Part shown: in pieces, positions 47,597 to 57,014 of the stretch
How positions within the stretch are numbered: the stretch's first letter is position 1
How the letters are laid out: every line of letters starts with the position of its first letter
Origin: Paenibacillus daejeonensis DSM 15491
Lineage (GTDB): Bacteria > Bacillota > Bacilli > Paenibacillales > Paenibacillaceae
Assembly (NCBI RefSeq): GCF_000378385.1
Contig: NZ_KB899668.1
Span: forward strand, 1-64,000
Length of the DNA: 64,000 bases
Reading direction: 5' to 3'
Notes under the pieces: model-generated
The model's input: the letters and a program-made list of their open reading frames with translations, nothing else
Told to the model about the DNA's origin: nothing
Database searches by the model: none
Translations under genes and position numbers: made by a program

Positions 47597-49323
47597 TGGA
47601 TCAAATCACAATCTCGGTCATCGCTAACCGGCTGAAGGCAATCGGCAGACAGATGGGTGTGGTCATCGAGCGGAGCGCGCACTCGCCTCTGCTTGTGGAA
47701 GGACGCGACTTCTCACTGGGTATTTACAGTGCCGAAGGCGCATTGATCGAACAGACGGAGTATATCCCGATTCTCGGCTATGCGACCGGTCCTGGTGTTC
47801 AAGCGGTCATCGACTATTTCGGCGAGGATGTACATCCGGGAGATGCTTTTCTGCATAACGACCCGTTCACCGGCGGCAACCAGTTGTCGGACTGGAAGGT
47901 CATCAAGCCCGTATTCATTGGCGATCAACTGGTGGCTTGGACAGCCATTACGGCGCATCAGGCAGACGTAGGTGGTTCGGTGCCGGGCTCCTACAATCCG
48001 TATGCGACCGACCTCTGGCAGGAGGGCCTGCGGATTACGCCGCTGCGCATTTACGAGAATAACCGCAAGCGTCGCGATGTCTGGGATTTTGTCTTCGGTA
48101 ATGTGAGACTGCCCATCGTTGCAGATGACATCCAGGCGATGATTGGCGGCTGTACGGTTGGGGAACGCGAGCTGATGGATCTGATCAGCCGTTACACGAT
48201 TCCAGTGTTCAACGAAGCGGTAGAAGAAATTTTTAATTCGACTGAACGGATGGCCAAACGAATCATTAGCGAGATTCCAAACGGCGAGTACACGGCGCGG
48301 TGGTGGGCGAACGACAATGGTTTTGACCATGAAGCCCGTATGAACATCGACGTGAAAGTGACGGTTGAGGATGAGCAGATGACGGTTGACTTCACCGGTA
48401 CGCATCCGCAGACGCCGGGCTATGTGAATGCACCGATGCCAGTTACGGTATCTTCGGTCATGATCGCTTTCTTTATGCTGAGTGAACAAGAAATTGCCCA
48501 TAACGAAGCGATCAAGCGTTGTATTCATTTTGTTATCCCGGAGGGCTCGATGCTCAATCCGAGGTTCCCGGCAGCGTCCGGCTTCGGCAATCACTTGAGT
48601 GATCAGATCGTCTCGGCTGTCATGCTAGCACTCTCCGAAGCGCTGCCAGGCCGTGTAACCGCAGGCTGGAATCCACTGCTCTGTTCCATCATGAACGGTA
48701 CGGATCCCCGCAAGCAGGCGCCTTACGTCGACATTATGATCAATGCCTGCAAAGGCGGCAGCGGCGGCACCGAAGGTGCTGATGGCTACGATCATATCGG
48801 CTTGATTGCATCAGGTGGCGCCATTTCGGCCCAGGATCCAGAGATGTTCGAGCTGATCAATCCGTGCTTCCTGCACAAGTTTGAGTATGCTCCGGACTCT
48901 GCAGGCGCGGGTCAGTGGCGCGGCGGTCTGGGTGTAGAGACGATATTTGAAATTCAATCCGAGGGCTCGCAGGCCAGCGTCTTTGGTGATGGCGCCAAGG
49001 CTGGCATGACTGCGCCGGGCGTGCTCGGGGGCGGGGATGGCAGTATCAATTCCATCGTTCTGGAGTATCCGGACGGCCAGCAGACCGAAGCTCACATGAA
49101 GGATCTGATCTCGAATATTCCTTATGGCACTGTGTACAAACAGATGGCTGGCGGTGGCGGCGGCTACGGCGATCCGAAGAAGCGCCCGGCAGAGCTGGTT
49201 GCACGGGAAGTGCGCTATGGCGTCATTTCGGCAGAATCCGCAGAGCGTGACTATGGCGTCAAGCTGGCGGATCCGGCCAATGGAATCATCGACGAGGCGG
49301 CAACAGCCGCGCTTCGCGGGTAG
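47596..49323 (+). CDS. hyuB: Hydantoinase/oxoprolinase family protein, HyuB-type subunit
   Basis: 575 residues. It begins MDQITISVIANRLKAIGRQMG and contains HNDPFTGGNQLSDWKVIKPVF and NAPMPVT, hallmark HyuB blocks; GGGGYGDP near the C-terminus is also conserved. This subunit binds the substrate and works with HyuA. Start ATG 47596 overlaps the hyuA stop, with GAAGGGAGAG upstream. Last gene before a weak terminator and the transporter genes. Confidence 0.9.
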   Translation: MDQITISVIANRLKAIGRQMGVVIERSAHSPLLVEGRDFSLGIYSAEGALIEQTEYIPILGYATGPGVQAVIDYFGEDVHPGDAFLHNDPFTGGNQLSDWKVIKPVFIGDQLVAWTAITAHQADVGGSVPGSYNPYATDLWQEGLRITPLRIYENNRKRRDVWDFVFGNVRLPIVADDIQAMIGGCTVGERELMDLISRYTIPVFNEAVEEIFNSTERMAKRIISEIPNGEYTARWWANDNGFDHEARMNIDVKVTVEDEQMTVDFTGTHPQTPGYVNAPMPVTVSSVMIAFFMLSEQEIAHNEAIKRCIHFVIPEGSMLNPRFPAASGFGNHLSDQIVSAVMLALSEALPGRVTAGWNPLLCSIMNGTDPRKQAPYVDIMINACKGGSGGTEGADGYDHIGLIASGGAISAQDPEMFELINPCFLHKFEYAPDSAGAGQWRGGLGVETIFEIQSEGSQASVFGDGAKAGMTAPGVLGGGDGSINSIVLEYPDGQQTEAHMKDLISNIPYGTVYKQMAGGGGGYGDPKKRPAELVAREVRYGVISAESAERDYGVKLADPANGIIDEAATAALRG

Positions 49324-49483
49324 TCAGCGTCTTAGGACAGACGGCTCGCGAGTGGCTGTTTGGCATCGGCATATAGAGGGGCCCGGCATGCAGTCTGGGC
49401 CGCTCCTGCTGTCGGTTTGGCGAATCGTCCGGATGAGGGGCCGTTGAGGGAGAACGAGGTCTGAGGGGCATTCGACTGCTCTG

Positions 49484-49510
49484 CGAACAGCCGATAGGCT
49501 GGTCGTTTTT
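49484..49510 (+). terminator. Terminator between hyuB and the transporter genes
   Basis: CGA-CAGCC / GGCTG-TCG stem with GATA loop (49484-49505), followed by TTTTT (49506-49510). It may be partial, allowing some read-through into the binding-protein gene. Confidence 0.65.
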
Positions 49511-49561
49511 ATATAGATAGATGCACCATACTTTGGATTACAGGAAAAGGGGAAATGAATA

Positions 49562-50638
49562 ATGATGCGCAACACACGCACAACCCGTAAAACATCCGGA
49601 TTTTTCGTACTGACAGCCATTCTGCTCTTGTCTTTGCTGGTCTCCGCATGCGGCGGCGGCTCGGGAAACAGCACGTCAGCAGGTACTAGTGAAGCATCGG
49701 CAAGCGGTGGCTCTTCAAGTGGTTCGTCCATCAAAATCGGTGTCTCCATCCCGGCAGAAGCCAACAACTCGCTGCAATACTGGTATAAAGGCATTCAAAA
49801 GCAAGCTGAAATCTATGGCATGGAAGTTGTAGGCATTGATGCACAGTTGAACCCGTCCAAGCAAGTAAGTGATATGGACAACCTGTTGGTTCAAGGTGTC
49901 GACGTCATCCTGGTGTGGCCGCTTGATCCTGCTGCAATTAAGCCTGCGATTGACCGTGCGACTGAGAAGAAAGTACCGGTTATCGGCATTGACTTCAACA
50001 CGCAAGAAGGCGGATCGGACTTCGGCCTGGCCCAACAAATTATTCTGGGTCGCGGCCCAAGTGGCGCTGACGTAGCTGAGCTCTTCTCAGAAATGCTGCC
50101 AGAAGGCTCTGAAATCGGCGGCATCGGTATGGCTGCACCAGTACCAGGCAACATCTACATGATGGAGCAATACCGTACAGCAGCTGATAATTTCGACAAC
50201 ATCACTTGGGTTGGCCAACAGAACAACCCAACCGATAATATTGCGGGCGCTGAGCCAATGATGGCAAACCTGCTGACCAAAAACCCGAATATCCGTGCAG
50301 TCTTCGCTTATAACGACGACAGTGCAATCGGAGCTGCTCAAGCCATTACAAACAACGGCAAATCCCTCTACTCTGCGGATAACCCGGATGGCATCATCGT
50401 TGTTGGATTCAACGCTGAGCAAGCAGGTATTGAAGCCATCAAGCAAGGCAAGCAGTATGCAACCTTCAATATTAACCCGATCAAATCCGGTTCCGCGATG
50501 GTTCAAGCTGCAAAATCGATCGTTGTCGACAAGGCAACTGACGTGAAAAAAGAAGTTATGATTCCATCGGATCTGATCACCGTGGATACGGTCGACAGCT
50601 TCCAATCTTGGGATGAAGAGCTGAACACGCTGCAATAA
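49562..50638 (+). CDS. Ribose-type ABC transporter substrate-binding lipoprotein
   Basis: 358 residues with lipobox VSACGGGSG and a Ser/Gly linker, then a type I periplasmic-binding fold starting SIKIGVSIPAEANNSLQYWYKG. The segments LVQGVDVILVWPLDPAAIKPA and FAYNDDSAIGAAQAI are typical of RbsB relatives (CUT2 family). GGGGAAATG precedes ATG 49562. Given the neighbouring enzymes, its ligand may be a non-sugar compound, as for several CUT2 systems. Confidence 0.9.
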   Translation: MMRNTRTTRKTSGFFVLTAILLLSLLVSACGGGSGNSTSAGTSEASASGGSSSGSSIKIGVSIPAEANNSLQYWYKGIQKQAEIYGMEVVGIDAQLNPSKQVSDMDNLLVQGVDVILVWPLDPAAIKPAIDRATEKKVPVIGIDFNTQEGGSDFGLAQQIILGRGPSGADVAELFSEMLPEGSEIGGIGMAAPVPGNIYMMEQYRTAADNFDNITWVGQQNNPTDNIAGAEPMMANLLTKNPNIRAVFAYNDDSAIGAAQAITNNGKSLYSADNPDGIIVVGFNAEQAGIEAIKQGKQYATFNINPIKSGSAMVQAAKSIVVDKATDVKKEVMIPSDLITVDTVDSFQSWDEELNTLQ

Positions 50639-50705
50639 TCCTGTTACCCCTATGCCACATCAATGAAGCTGGGATACTGGCGACCCTAATATCAGAGAGG
50701 TGCTT

Positions 50706-52211
50706 ATGAGAGACTCGGCAAGCAATGGACAGCTGGCGGCGATCGAGATAGATGGTGTATACAGAGCGTTTCCAGGCGTCATGGCGCTGACAGATCTTTC
50801 GCTCACTGTCCGGTCAGGCGAGATTTATGGGCTGGCCGGAGAGAACGGTTCAGGCAAGTCCACTCTGCTGCGAATGATTGCAGGGCTGGACAAGCCTGAT
50901 GGCGGCGAGGTGCGAATAGGGGGACAACGGCTTCAAGGCATCCGCTCCGCATTGCGGAGCGGTATTGCTTTTGTTACGCAAGAGCCGTCTCTGGTGGATA
51001 GCCTATCCGTCGCAGAGAACATTGGACTGGGTCGACATCTGGACTCCGGTCTGTTCGTTCGTCATGGACGCCGCAAGGCGATGGTGAAGGAGATGTTGGC
51101 TCGTTTGGGCCTTGAAAATTTGGATCTGGATATGCCGGCTAGTCGGTTGCAGCCGCATGAGATGCAGATGGTCACAATAGCCCGGGCTTTGGTCTCGGAG
51201 CCTGAAATCTTGCTGCTCGACGAAGCGACCAGCTCGCTGACCGATAATCAGACCGAGCGGTTATTCGAGATTTTGAGAGAGATGAAGGCACTGGGCAAGA
51301 CGATTATTTTTATTACACACAAACTTACAGAGTATCTGACGCTGTGTGATCGCATTGCCGTCATGCGGGATTCGCATTTTATCTGTGAATTGACGCGCGA
51401 AGAGGCAAATGAAGAGCGAATCGTCAGAGAAATGGTCGGCCGCGAGCTGACGCAGCTGTTTCCGGATGCACCAGCCCTCAGCGAGCTGACATCTCCGGTC
51501 TTGCTGCAGTTAGAAGAAGTTAGCTGTGAAGGCGCATCGGACATTAGTGTCAGCTTCAAGCAAGGAGAAATCTTCGTCCTAGCGGGGCTCTCGGGATGCG
51601 GGAGAAGTGAACTGCTGCGCGCCATATTCGGTGCTGTGCCCTCGCGGGGAACGATGGAGCTCGACCAGCGTCCCTATCGTCCCAGGAAGCCTGTAGACGC
51701 CGTACAGTCCGGCATCGCGTATATCCCGGCTGAGCGCAAGTCGGAAGGGATTATTGCGGGACTGTCGGTTTTGGAAAATACGGTCATCAGCCGACGGGTC
51801 CGTGAGCGGCCGTGGAGCAGGGTGAAGGCGGAGCAGGAGCGCCAGTTGTATGAAGAACTGAAGCAAGTATTCAAAATTAAGGCTGCCAGTGGTGCGACTC
51901 GTATTGAGACACTCTCAGGCGGCAATCAACAGAAAGCGCTACTGGCCAGAGCTACCTCATCCACGCCGCGCGTCCTGCTCCTCGATGAGCCTACCCGTGG
52001 TATCGATGTAGGGGCCAAGGCAGATATTTATCGGCTGCTAAGGCAGCTCACGCGAGATGGCGTAACAGTCATTGTATCGACCTCTGACCTGCAAGAGGCT
52101 GTCGGCATCGCCGACCGGATCGGTGTCATGTTCCGTGGTCAGCTGCTCCAGGTCATGGAGCAGGATTTCACTTCAGAAAGGGTGATGTACTATGCAACAG
52201 GCAACTACTAG
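50706..52211 (+). CDS. Ribose-type ABC transporter ATPase (two NBDs)
   Basis: 501 residues with tandem nucleotide-binding domains. NBD1 has Walker A GENGSGKST and Walker B EILLLDEATSS. NBD2 has the altered Walker A LSGCGRSELL normal for this family and a full signature LSGGNQQKALLARA. ATG 50706 follows CAGAGAGG; GTG 50700 is in frame. It overlaps the permease gene by 20 bases. Confidence 0.93.
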   Translation: MRDSASNGQLAAIEIDGVYRAFPGVMALTDLSLTVRSGEIYGLAGENGSGKSTLLRMIAGLDKPDGGEVRIGGQRLQGIRSALRSGIAFVTQEPSLVDSLSVAENIGLGRHLDSGLFVRHGRRKAMVKEMLARLGLENLDLDMPASRLQPHEMQMVTIARALVSEPEILLLDEATSSLTDNQTERLFEILREMKALGKTIIFITHKLTEYLTLCDRIAVMRDSHFICELTREEANEERIVREMVGRELTQLFPDAPALSELTSPVLLQLEEVSCEGASDISVSFKQGEIFVLAGLSGCGRSELLRAIFGAVPSRGTMELDQRPYRPRKPVDAVQSGIAYIPAERKSEGIIAGLSVLENTVISRRVRERPWSRVKAEQERQLYEELKQVFKIKAASGATRIETLSGGNQQKALLARATSSTPRVLLLDEPTRGIDVGAKADIYRLLRQLTRDGVTVIVSTSDLQEAVGIADRIGVMFRGQLLQVMEQDFTSERVMYYATGNY

Positions 52212-53190
52212 TGAAGCACCTGCGCTTGCCCCTGGCGGCGGCCGCTTGGGCATGTTGCAGCGTTTGTTTTTCCGTTTTGCAGGGATTGGCCCGTTGCTCA
52301 TCCTGCTCTGTGTTGTTATCGCGGTAATGAATCCAGTCTTCCTGAGCTTTCAGAACTGGGTGAACCTGTTGAATTCAGTGGCAGCCATCTGGATTATGGC
52401 GATGGCCATGACCATGGTGCTGCTGACCGCAGGATTTGATCTGTCTGTGGGCTCCATGCTGGCCCTCAGCGGCGTCGGCATGGTCAATATGATGAGCGCC
52501 GGGGTTCCCGAGATTCCAGCTATCCTGCTGACATTGGCTGCAGCTGCCCTCATTGGGGGCTTGACCAATGGTCTGCTCATTGGCAGGATGGGGTTGAACT
52601 TTTTTGTTGTCACGCTGGGGACCATGACGCTCTATCGAGGAATTGTCTATGTGTGGACCAACGGCCAGACGCTGTATGCTTCAGATTATCGACTGGTTCA
52701 ATGGATCGGGAATGGCAAGGTTGGGCCGATTCCGGTGACAATTCTCCTCATGGGGCTTGTATTCCTCGCTGTCTGGCTGATGCTGCGGTATACGAATTAC
52801 GGGCGCTCCATCTATGTGGTCGGCGGCAATCCAACAGCAGCCCGCCTGGCGGGTATGAATGTCAGCCTCATCCTCATCTCAGTCTATGCACTCGCAGCGA
52901 TGTTTGCGGGACTGGCGGGGATCGTCGAAACCGGACGTCTGGCTTCCGCATCCCCAACCGTCGGCATGAGCACGGAGCTGCTGGTTGCGGCAGCAGTGCT
53001 GCTCGGAGGCACCAGCTTCCGGGGCGGCGAGGGCGGCGTCGCGGGTACAGCGCTCGGGGTGTTGTTCATTGCAGTCTTGCAGAACGGTCTGGGCCTCTCG
53101 GGCATCTCATCGTACTGGCAAAATGTCATCACCGGCGTTATTCTGATCTTCGCTATCATGCTCAATCATTTCAAATCCAAACGGGGCTAG
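52192..53190 (+). CDS. Ribose-type ABC transporter permease
   Basis: 332 residues with about ten hydrophobic segments. LTAGFDLSVGSMLALSG and VVGGNPTAARLAGMNV are conserved RbsC motifs, and LGGTSFRGGEGGVAGTALGV lies near the C-terminus. AGAAAGGGTGATGT precedes ATG 52192 inside the ATPase gene. It completes a full CUT2 importer with its own ATPase, unlike the two sugar systems earlier in the window. Confidence 0.93.
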   Translation: MQQATTSEAPALAPGGGRLGMLQRLFFRFAGIGPLLILLCVVIAVMNPVFLSFQNWVNLLNSVAAIWIMAMAMTMVLLTAGFDLSVGSMLALSGVGMVNMMSAGVPEIPAILLTLAAAALIGGLTNGLLIGRMGLNFFVVTLGTMTLYRGIVYVWTNGQTLYASDYRLVQWIGNGKVGPIPVTILLMGLVFLAVWLMLRYTNYGRSIYVVGGNPTAARLAGMNVSLILISVYALAAMFAGLAGIVETGRLASASPTVGMSTELLVAAAVLLGGTSFRGGEGGVAGTALGVLFIAVLQNGLGLSGISSYWQNVITGVILIFAIMLNHFKSKRG

Positions 53191-53250
53191 CAGGGTAATG
53201 TGCACATACGTGACAACCCCCACATCTAGACAGAACCTAGCATTTTTATG

Positions 53251-53275
53251 GACCGGCAGCTTATGCCGGTCTTCA
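53251..53275 (+). terminator. Weak terminator-like hairpin after the transporter operon
   Basis: GACCGGC (53251-53257) pairs with GCCGGTC (53265-53271) around AGCTTAT, followed by TTCATTGT. The T-run is poor. Confidence 0.5.
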
Positions 53276-53347
53276 TTGTATTCTGCGCCAGAATTAGATG
53301 CTTCCCATATACAATGCTTCGAATTCTCCGACAAAGCTCTTGGAGAC

Positions 53348-53479
53348 TAAAGACAAAAGTACAGTTAAATCTTGCCTCAAGGGTGATATTCCGGCCCTTT
53401 TGGACAAAAGTACAGTTAATACCGCGAGAATATCCATATATTACTATAAATGAGTGAGATAGTTGTACTTTTGTCTTTA
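53348..53479. repeat. AT-rich repeats: two direct copies 51 bp apart and one inverted copy
   Basis: GACAAAAGTACAGTTAA begins at 53352 and again at 53403 (offset 51). TAAAGACAAAAGTACA (53348-53363) is the exact reverse complement of 53464-53479. A diverged fourth copy, AAAAGTACAACTAA, lies at 53639-53652. The spacing matches the 51-bp arrays. The cluster sits in the gene-free stretch 53191-53845. Confidence 0.8.
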
Positions 53480-53509
53480 AGTTGATGATATCGTCAATAT
53501 CATGACCGA

Positions 53510-53765
53510 TTAACGGTATTTTTGTCGTTACAGCGTGCTGGAAAGATCGATCCGTAACTGCAGGATTTCTTTAGAGGGCCTAACTGCAAAAATACCATTA
53601 GTAAGCAGAAGTTGTGAAAGGTGCCCATCCGTAAGTGGAAAAGTACAACTAACCGACTCGAAAGTGGATAATGTTGTAAATTATAAACGTTGTAATTGCA
53701 CATTTGCATTTAGCAAGCCAGAATAGCTTGGAATTCGGACATTTAGTGGTATTATTGCACTTACT
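53510..53765. repeat. GGTATTTTTG-type repeats
   Basis: TAACGGTATTTTTGTCGTTA begins at 53511. A related copy lies inverted at 53582-53601 (TAACTGCAAAAATACCATTA), and GTGGTATTATTGCACTTA follows at about 53747. GGTATTTTTG / CAAAAATACC form a perfect 10-bp inverted pair. No gene or promoter was seen in this stretch. Confidence 0.65.
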
Positions 53766-53845
53766 TAATAGAGTTACTAGGCTGGTATTAGCAACAGATT
53801 ACCGTGCGCTTGTGTCTTGGCAAAAAAGAGCATAAAATATGTACT

Positions 53846-54361
53846 ATGAAAAAATCGACCTTCTTCTATTTGCTAGTTTTGGCAGGCTGGGTGCTCCTCG
53901 TGTTCACCTTCTCTTCTCAATCCTACGAACAGCAGAGCATCAAGCCTTTGCTGCACCGCATATTTCAGGATGTGAACCTGTCCTATTGGATGCCGGATAT
54001 TACACTTACCTATAATGGAACGCCTATTAGCGCCAAGCTTGCACCTTATAATTTCATAGAGTTTATTTTCCGCAAATCAGCCCATATGTTCGTCTACGGG
54101 ATGATGGCTGCATTGCTGCTGCTGTTCCTCCGGTCCATCTTCACCGGTCGTCCGTTTCTGGCGACGTTCCTGACGCTTGCTGCCACCTTTGCCGCTGCAG
54201 GATTGGATGAGTGGAACCAGTACAACTCCGATAGCCGGACAGGTAACATGACCGATGTCTGGATTGATATGACGGGAGCGGCGATCGCCATCACGCTAAC
54301 GTGGATTCTCATCGGGTTGTTTAAGAAACGCGCTCGGCGTCGAAGAAGCAGAAGGCGTTAG
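53846..54361 (+). CDS. VanZ-like family membrane protein
   Basis: 171 residues from ATG 53846; the upstream in-frame extension is unsupported. About four membrane helices, with VLLVFTFSSQSYEQQ after the first and FIFRKSAHMFVYGMMAALL and LDEWNQYNSDSRTGNMTDVWID later. The RKSAHM-Y and DEWNQ-RTG--DVWID blocks define the VanZ-like family, which has a loose link to glycopeptide tolerance. The ribosome binding site is weak (AAGAG). Confidence 0.88.
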   Translation: MKKSTFFYLLVLAGWVLLVFTFSSQSYEQQSIKPLLHRIFQDVNLSYWMPDITLTYNGTPISAKLAPYNFIEFIFRKSAHMFVYGMMAALLLLFLRSIFTGRPFLATFLTLAATFAAAGLDEWNQYNSDSRTGNMTDVWIDMTGAAIAITLTWILIGLFKKRARRRRSRRR

Positions 54362-54369
54362 ATTGGAGT

Positions 54370-55191
54370 GTGCAAGAGCTAGAGTGGGACGAGCTTGAAG
54401 AGAGAGCGGTGAGACAATTGAGCCTGCTGGAGTACGGAATCATTATTGCCGGGGGGATGAGTCGGCGGATGGGGACGGATAAGGCGCTGCTCCCGCTAAC
54501 CCTACACGCAGGGACACCCATTGCTCCTCAGAACCAATCTGTGATGGAGCAAAAGTGCGAGCAAGCTGCGGCGCCGGGTACACCGCGGCAGTTAAGTCCG
54601 TCTACTGAGCCGATGCTGGCCCGCGTCCTGCGTCAGTTGCTGCCGATGTGCTGCCATATTGAGATTGCTGCTGGGGATGCGGCACGTGCGGTACGTTATA
54701 GGGAGGCGTTATTACAAACCGGGGTTGGCCCTCTCCTAGATCTGGATGCTCCTGTAGCGTCTGGACAGGCAAAGGCTTCGGTTGGCTTTGCGCTTGACCG
54801 CTGGCCAGGTGCAGGACCACTCTCAGGTCTGCACGCAGCGCTTAGTGACGTTGTGAGGCATGAAGCGGACCCTTCAGGAGGCTATGCTCTGGTCATGGCA
54901 TGCGATATGCCGAGGGTGAGCGAGACGTTGGTGCAACGCATGATGGCCACCGCACAAGCGACTGGTGCAGACATTGTCTGCGCCCCAGGCCAGCCCTTCC
55001 ACGGTGTGTATCACCCCCGAGTGAGCCCTGTCATTGAATCGATGCTACAGGTCGGCAAGCAACGCTTCATGCAGCTGCTAGCCAGCGTGCATACCGAATA
55101 CGTAGTGCCTTCGACAGAAGAGGCTGCCGTGTTCGTGCCCTTGAACACACCAGAGGCCTACAGAAGGTATAGAGATGAGTTTGAGACATAG
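54370..55191 (+). CDS. mobA: MobA-like molybdenum cofactor nucleotidyltransferase
   Basis: 273 residues, longer than typical MobA (about 195-210). YGIIIAGGMSRRMGTDKALLPL is the nucleotide-binding P-loop-like motif, GPLSGLHAAL and LVMACDMPRVS follow, as in MobA/MocA. A Pro/Gln-rich insert of about 40 residues sits after the first motif (about 46-85). The start is uncertain: GTG 54370 has its GGAG too close, and TTG 54418 is an alternative. It would attach GMP (or CMP) to molybdopterin for nitrate-metabolising enzymes, which fits the adjacent narK/nir genes. Confidence 0.8.
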   Translation: MQELEWDELEERAVRQLSLLEYGIIIAGGMSRRMGTDKALLPLTLHAGTPIAPQNQSVMEQKCEQAAAPGTPRQLSPSTEPMLARVLRQLLPMCCHIEIAAGDAARAVRYREALLQTGVGPLLDLDAPVASGQAKASVGFALDRWPGAGPLSGLHAALSDVVRHEADPSGGYALVMACDMPRVSETLVQRMMATAQATGADIVCAPGQPFHGVYHPRVSPVIESMLQVGKQRFMQLLASVHTEYVVPSTEEAAVFVPLNTPEAYRRYRDEFET

Positions 55192-55238
55192 GGAATACAT
55201 TCATTGGTGATCCATAAAGAACAAAACGCTCTTTATGC

Positions 55239-55290
55239 CAAGCCCCGCCTCCGATCCTCGACCATAGAGGATTGAAGGCGGGGCTTGTTT
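55239..55290 (+). terminator. Terminator after the mobA-like gene
   Basis: CAAGCCCCGCCT and ATCCTC (55239-55259) pair with GAGGAT and AGGCGGGGCTTG (55267-55287), then TTT. A long, strong stem with a small internal mismatch. Confidence 0.85.
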
Positions 55291-55453
55291 ACATTAGGGG
55301 CTTAGCAGTCATTCAGGCTGTTGAAAAACGGCCGGAGAGGCACGGAATCGAATCTGGTCAACGCTTTCTGCAAGAAAGCGACTTCGGAAGCCTACGCTGC
55401 AAAGCGTTCGCCTAAAGGCTTTTCGCAGAAAAGCTAGCTTCGAAAGCATACGC

Positions 55454-55517
55454 TGTCCCCGGATTTCAACCGCTCATGCGGTTAATAAATCAAGAAATCT
55501 GGGGACAACAGCGATCG
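55454..55517. repeat. Fold-back intergenic element, copy 2
   Basis: TGTCCCCGGATTTC (55454-55467) pairs with GAAATCTGGGGACA (55494-55507, one G:T pair). AACCGC/GCGGTT (55468-55483) forms a nested hairpin. The element ends CAGCGATCG and is the reverse orientation of copy 1 at 23079-23153. The flanking sequence 55310-55450 contains further short inverted repeats (GCTTTCTGCAAGAAAGC and similar). The rest of 55291-55665 shows no gene. Confidence 0.85.
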
Positions 55518-55665
55518 TAAGATCGATCTGTGACCGTAGGATCCTATTCTTAACATTGCCATAGGGTGCGGGCCCGGCGCCGCCGAGACAACGGGGAGTG
55601 GTCGGCTAACCGCTGCCACTGGCCGCGCGCTCGCGCCCGCTATGTGTGACCATTAATTACGCAGG

Positions 55666-56898
55666 TTACGAAGCAACGGTCTGCTGGTCGATCAGAGCCT
55701 TGCCGCCTTGGCCGACCCAGGTCTGCTTCCACTGCTTCTGGACCACGAAGATCAGCAGGATACAAGCGACCGCGATTGCGCTCAGAATAAGGAAGCCAGG
55801 CGTGTATGAGCCTGTCGTTTGCTTGAGGTTGCCCAGGATTTTGGGAAGGAAGAATCCGCCCAATCCGCCAGCTGCGCCAACAATGCCAGTGACGAGTCCA
55901 ATCTCATTCTGAAAGCGCTGGGGAACCAATTGGAAGACGGCGCCATTGCCCATCCCCAAGCACATCATGCCTACAAATAACAGAGCAGTGATGACAGCAA
56001 GCGGCGGGAGTGATGAGACAGCTGCGAGCATAAGGGCCACACCGCCATAGAGCACCATCAGCATCCGGATGCCGCCGATCCGGTCGGCGAGCCAGCCGCC
56101 TACCGGCCGGAAGAAGCTGCCTGCAATGACGCAGATGGTTGTGAAATCTGCGGCGCGGACCGCACTCAGCCCATATTGGGTATTGAAGAAAATGGTCAAA
56201 TAATTAGCCATGCCAACGAACCCGCCAAAGGTTACAGCATAGAGAATGCAGAACAACCAGGTATCCTTTTGCTTCAATACGGACGTATAATCGGCAAGCT
56301 TCTTGGGCCCCGGCTGATTCGGGCTATCCTTGGCAAAGATGCTGAAAATGATGAAGACCAGTGTAATCGGAATCAGCGCCAAGCCGAACACAACCTCCCA
56401 ACCCCCGAAATGCTGGGCGATCCGGTTGGCGAAAAGCGTGGTTAACACGGTGCCGCTGTTACCCGCCCCCGCGATACCCATCGCGAGTCCCTGATATTGC
56501 GGTGGATACCACCGACTGGCGAGCGGCAGGGCGACGGCAAAAGAAGCGCCTGCGACGCCGAGCAGCAAAGCAACAATGTATAGATCGCTAAGCGAGCCGA
56601 TAAACTGCCAACCCCAGATGAGCGGCACCATTGTAATGAGCATGCCGAGCTGGCCGGTCCGCTTGGGTCCGATATAATCGGTCAAGAAGCCAAGAATGAG
56701 TCGGAGGATGGAGCCGCCGAGGATTGGCAGGGCGACGAGGTTGGCAGCTTGTGCTGCATTCATCGGATAATCGGCCATGATGACGACGACTAGCGGCCCA
56801 AGCAGCACCCATATCATGAAACTCACATCAAAGTATAAGAACGAACTGAACAGTGACGGGGTATGCCCACTTTTCAAAAAACTTTTTTGATCCATCAT
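55666..56898 (-). CDS. narK: Nitrate/nitrite MFS transporter
   Basis: 410 residues with about twelve membrane helices. [18 protein letters not shown] in helix 1, [13 protein letters not shown] and the glycine-rich [19 protein letters not shown] are nitrate-signature features of the NarK/NasA family. It imports nitrate and/or exports nitrite at the cytoplasmic membrane. Minus-strand ATG 56898 with GGAGAGGAG upstream. Its promoter has a consensus TTGACA-18-TATAAT with a GlnR-type box, and its 200-nt leader can fold as an ANTAR target with terminator. Confidence 0.93.
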   Translation of the reverse strand: MMDQKSFLKSGHTPSLFSSFLYFDVSFMIWVLLGPLVVVIMADYPMNAAQAANLVALPILGGSILRLILGFLTDYIGPKRTGQLGMLITMVPLIWGWQFIGSLSDLYIVALLLGVAGASFAVALPLASRWYPPQYQGLAMGIAGAGNSGTVLTTLFANRIAQHFGGWEVVFGLALIPITLVFIIFSIFAKDSPNQPGPKKLADYTSVLKQKDTWLFCILYAVTFGGFVGMANYLTIFFNTQYGLSAVRAADFTTICVIAGSFFRPVGGWLADRIGGIRMLMVLYGGVALMLAAVSSLPPLAVITALLFVGMMCLGMGNGAVFQLVPQRFQNEIGLVTGIVGAAGGLGGFFLPKILGNLKQTTGSYTPGFLILSAIAVACILLIFVVQKQWKQTWVGQGGKALIDQQTVAS

Positions 56899-57014
56899 CG
56901 TAAGCCAAGCTCCTCTCCAAAATAACGTGCAATCCTATCCATTGTTTGCGTCGTGGCCCACGGTTTCTCTTTCTTTTGCGCTGCAGCGCTCTAACCTGCA
57001 TCTCTACAGAAATA

